A stretch of DNA of 64,000 nucleotides from contig CM054177.1 in assembly GCA_028829895.1 (NCBI GenBank), forward strand, positions 29,944,564 to 30,008,563, given 5' to 3'. The stretch's first letter is position 1. Every line of letters starts with the position of its first letter. The notes beneath the pieces were generated by a model. That model did no database searches, was not told the DNA's origin, and saw only the letters and a program-made list of their open reading frames with translations. This stretch comes from Sinotaia quadrata (lineage: Eukaryota; Mollusca; Gastropoda; Architaenioglossa; Viviparidae). Shown here one piece after another: positions 63,460 through 64,000 of the stretch. The position numbers and the translations under genes were made by a program.

Positions 63460-63590
63460 ACCTGAGTTGTTATTTTAGCTCTGGAACTTTAAAAAAATAT
63501 CGTCATGTACTGTACCCAAATTGGTGACTTTTAACAAAGTATATAATAATTAATTTTTAAAATAGGAGCAGGCAAACGTACTCTTCCACA
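63460..63590 (-). repeat. Dispersed repeat family R1, inverted partial copy F
   Basis: CCTGAGTTGTT, ACCCAAATTGGTGAC, TTTTAACAAAGTATATAA and AGGAGCAGGCAAACGTACTC align with the complement of the left end of copy D. Weaker than the others. Confidence 0.5.
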
Positions 63591-63760
63591 CTATGTTATC
63601 ATCTTGTACTTCTAAATCTCACTTTATGTTATCATCTTGTAATTCTAAATCTCATTTTATGTTATCATCTTGTAATTCTAAATCTCACTTTATGTTATCA
63701 TCTTGTAATTCTAAATCTCACTTTATGTTATCATCTTGTAATTCTAAATCTCATTCAATG
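63590..63760. repeat. 33-bp tandem array
   Basis: Five units of TTATGTTATCATCTTGTAAT plus TCTAAATCTCACT. The serine-rich frame across it is a repeat by-product. Confidence 0.95.
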
Positions 63761-64000
63761 TTGCTTAATTATAAAGTCGACTCTTATAATTTTAGGCCAC
63801 ATTTTAAATTATTCAAACCAAAATAATTTTTGACTCTATACTACATTGTTAAAAATTAATGACATAGTCATGTATAAGTTTAGATTACTTTTGTTGTTGC
63901 ATAGTCAAAAGATGGATGTTTAGTCAGGCATTGTAATTATGTCCAAATTTCGTGCTGTAATAGGTCAAATGTGACTCACTCCCTTGTGGTTTTCATCATT
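63761..64000. other. Right edge, no gene seen
   Basis: AT-rich sequence with no motif recognised. Confidence 0.5.

Overview
This is an intron-rich, strongly AT-rich animal nuclear sequence crowded with minisatellites. Two conserved protein-coding genes can be recognised from spliced exons: BBS1 (plus strand, complete, 15 exons, 585 residues) and the N-terminal part of MUS81 (minus strand, 7 exons visible, nuclease half beyond the left edge). They lie head to head, with about 3.1 kb between their start codons. The organism is an invertebrate. The repeat load and the class of retrotransposon would fit a lophotrochozoan such as a mollusc, but that is inference, not proof.

Layout: 1-9014 is MUS81 with its introns. 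9015-12093 is the shared upstream region, with a candidate RFX X-box 137 bp before the BBS1 start. 12094-39046 is BBS1. Intron 8 of BBS1 holds a complete 8273-bp LTR retrotransposon in antisense (22553-30825), with two 1546-bp LTRs that look identical, a 5-bp target duplication (ACCTT) and one intact 1445-residue Gag-Pol frame. Its pol order is protease, integrase, reverse transcriptase, RNase H. Integrase before RT is the hallmark of the unusual GMR1-like lineage of Ty3/gypsy elements. BBS1 introns 12 and 13 hold decayed LINE RNase H and gypsy RT fragments. 39047-64000 has no gene I can call with confidence. It holds about 30 tandem arrays, a hAT transposase pseudogene, inverted repeats and copies of an unclassified dispersed repeat.

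The most unusual signal is that many intronic tandem arrays are built from copies of an exon-intron junction. At MUS81 exon 2 donor, exon 5 donor and exon 7 acceptor, and at BBS1 exon 5 acceptor, exon 7 donor, exon 10 donor and exon 15 acceptor, the repeat unit contains the end of the exon, the splice site and adjoining intron, repeated 2 to about 10 times with divergence. Some copies keep a usable GT or AG and others have lost it. BBS1 exon 12 shows a single such duplication. I know of no named description of this pattern. It also gave a practical way to find exons here, since the MUS81 exon 5 array carries translated echoes of its exon.

The two genes act in different pathways: BBS1 is a BBSome subunit for ciliary membrane trafficking and MUS81 is a structure-specific DNA endonuclease subunit. 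Their pairing looks positional only.
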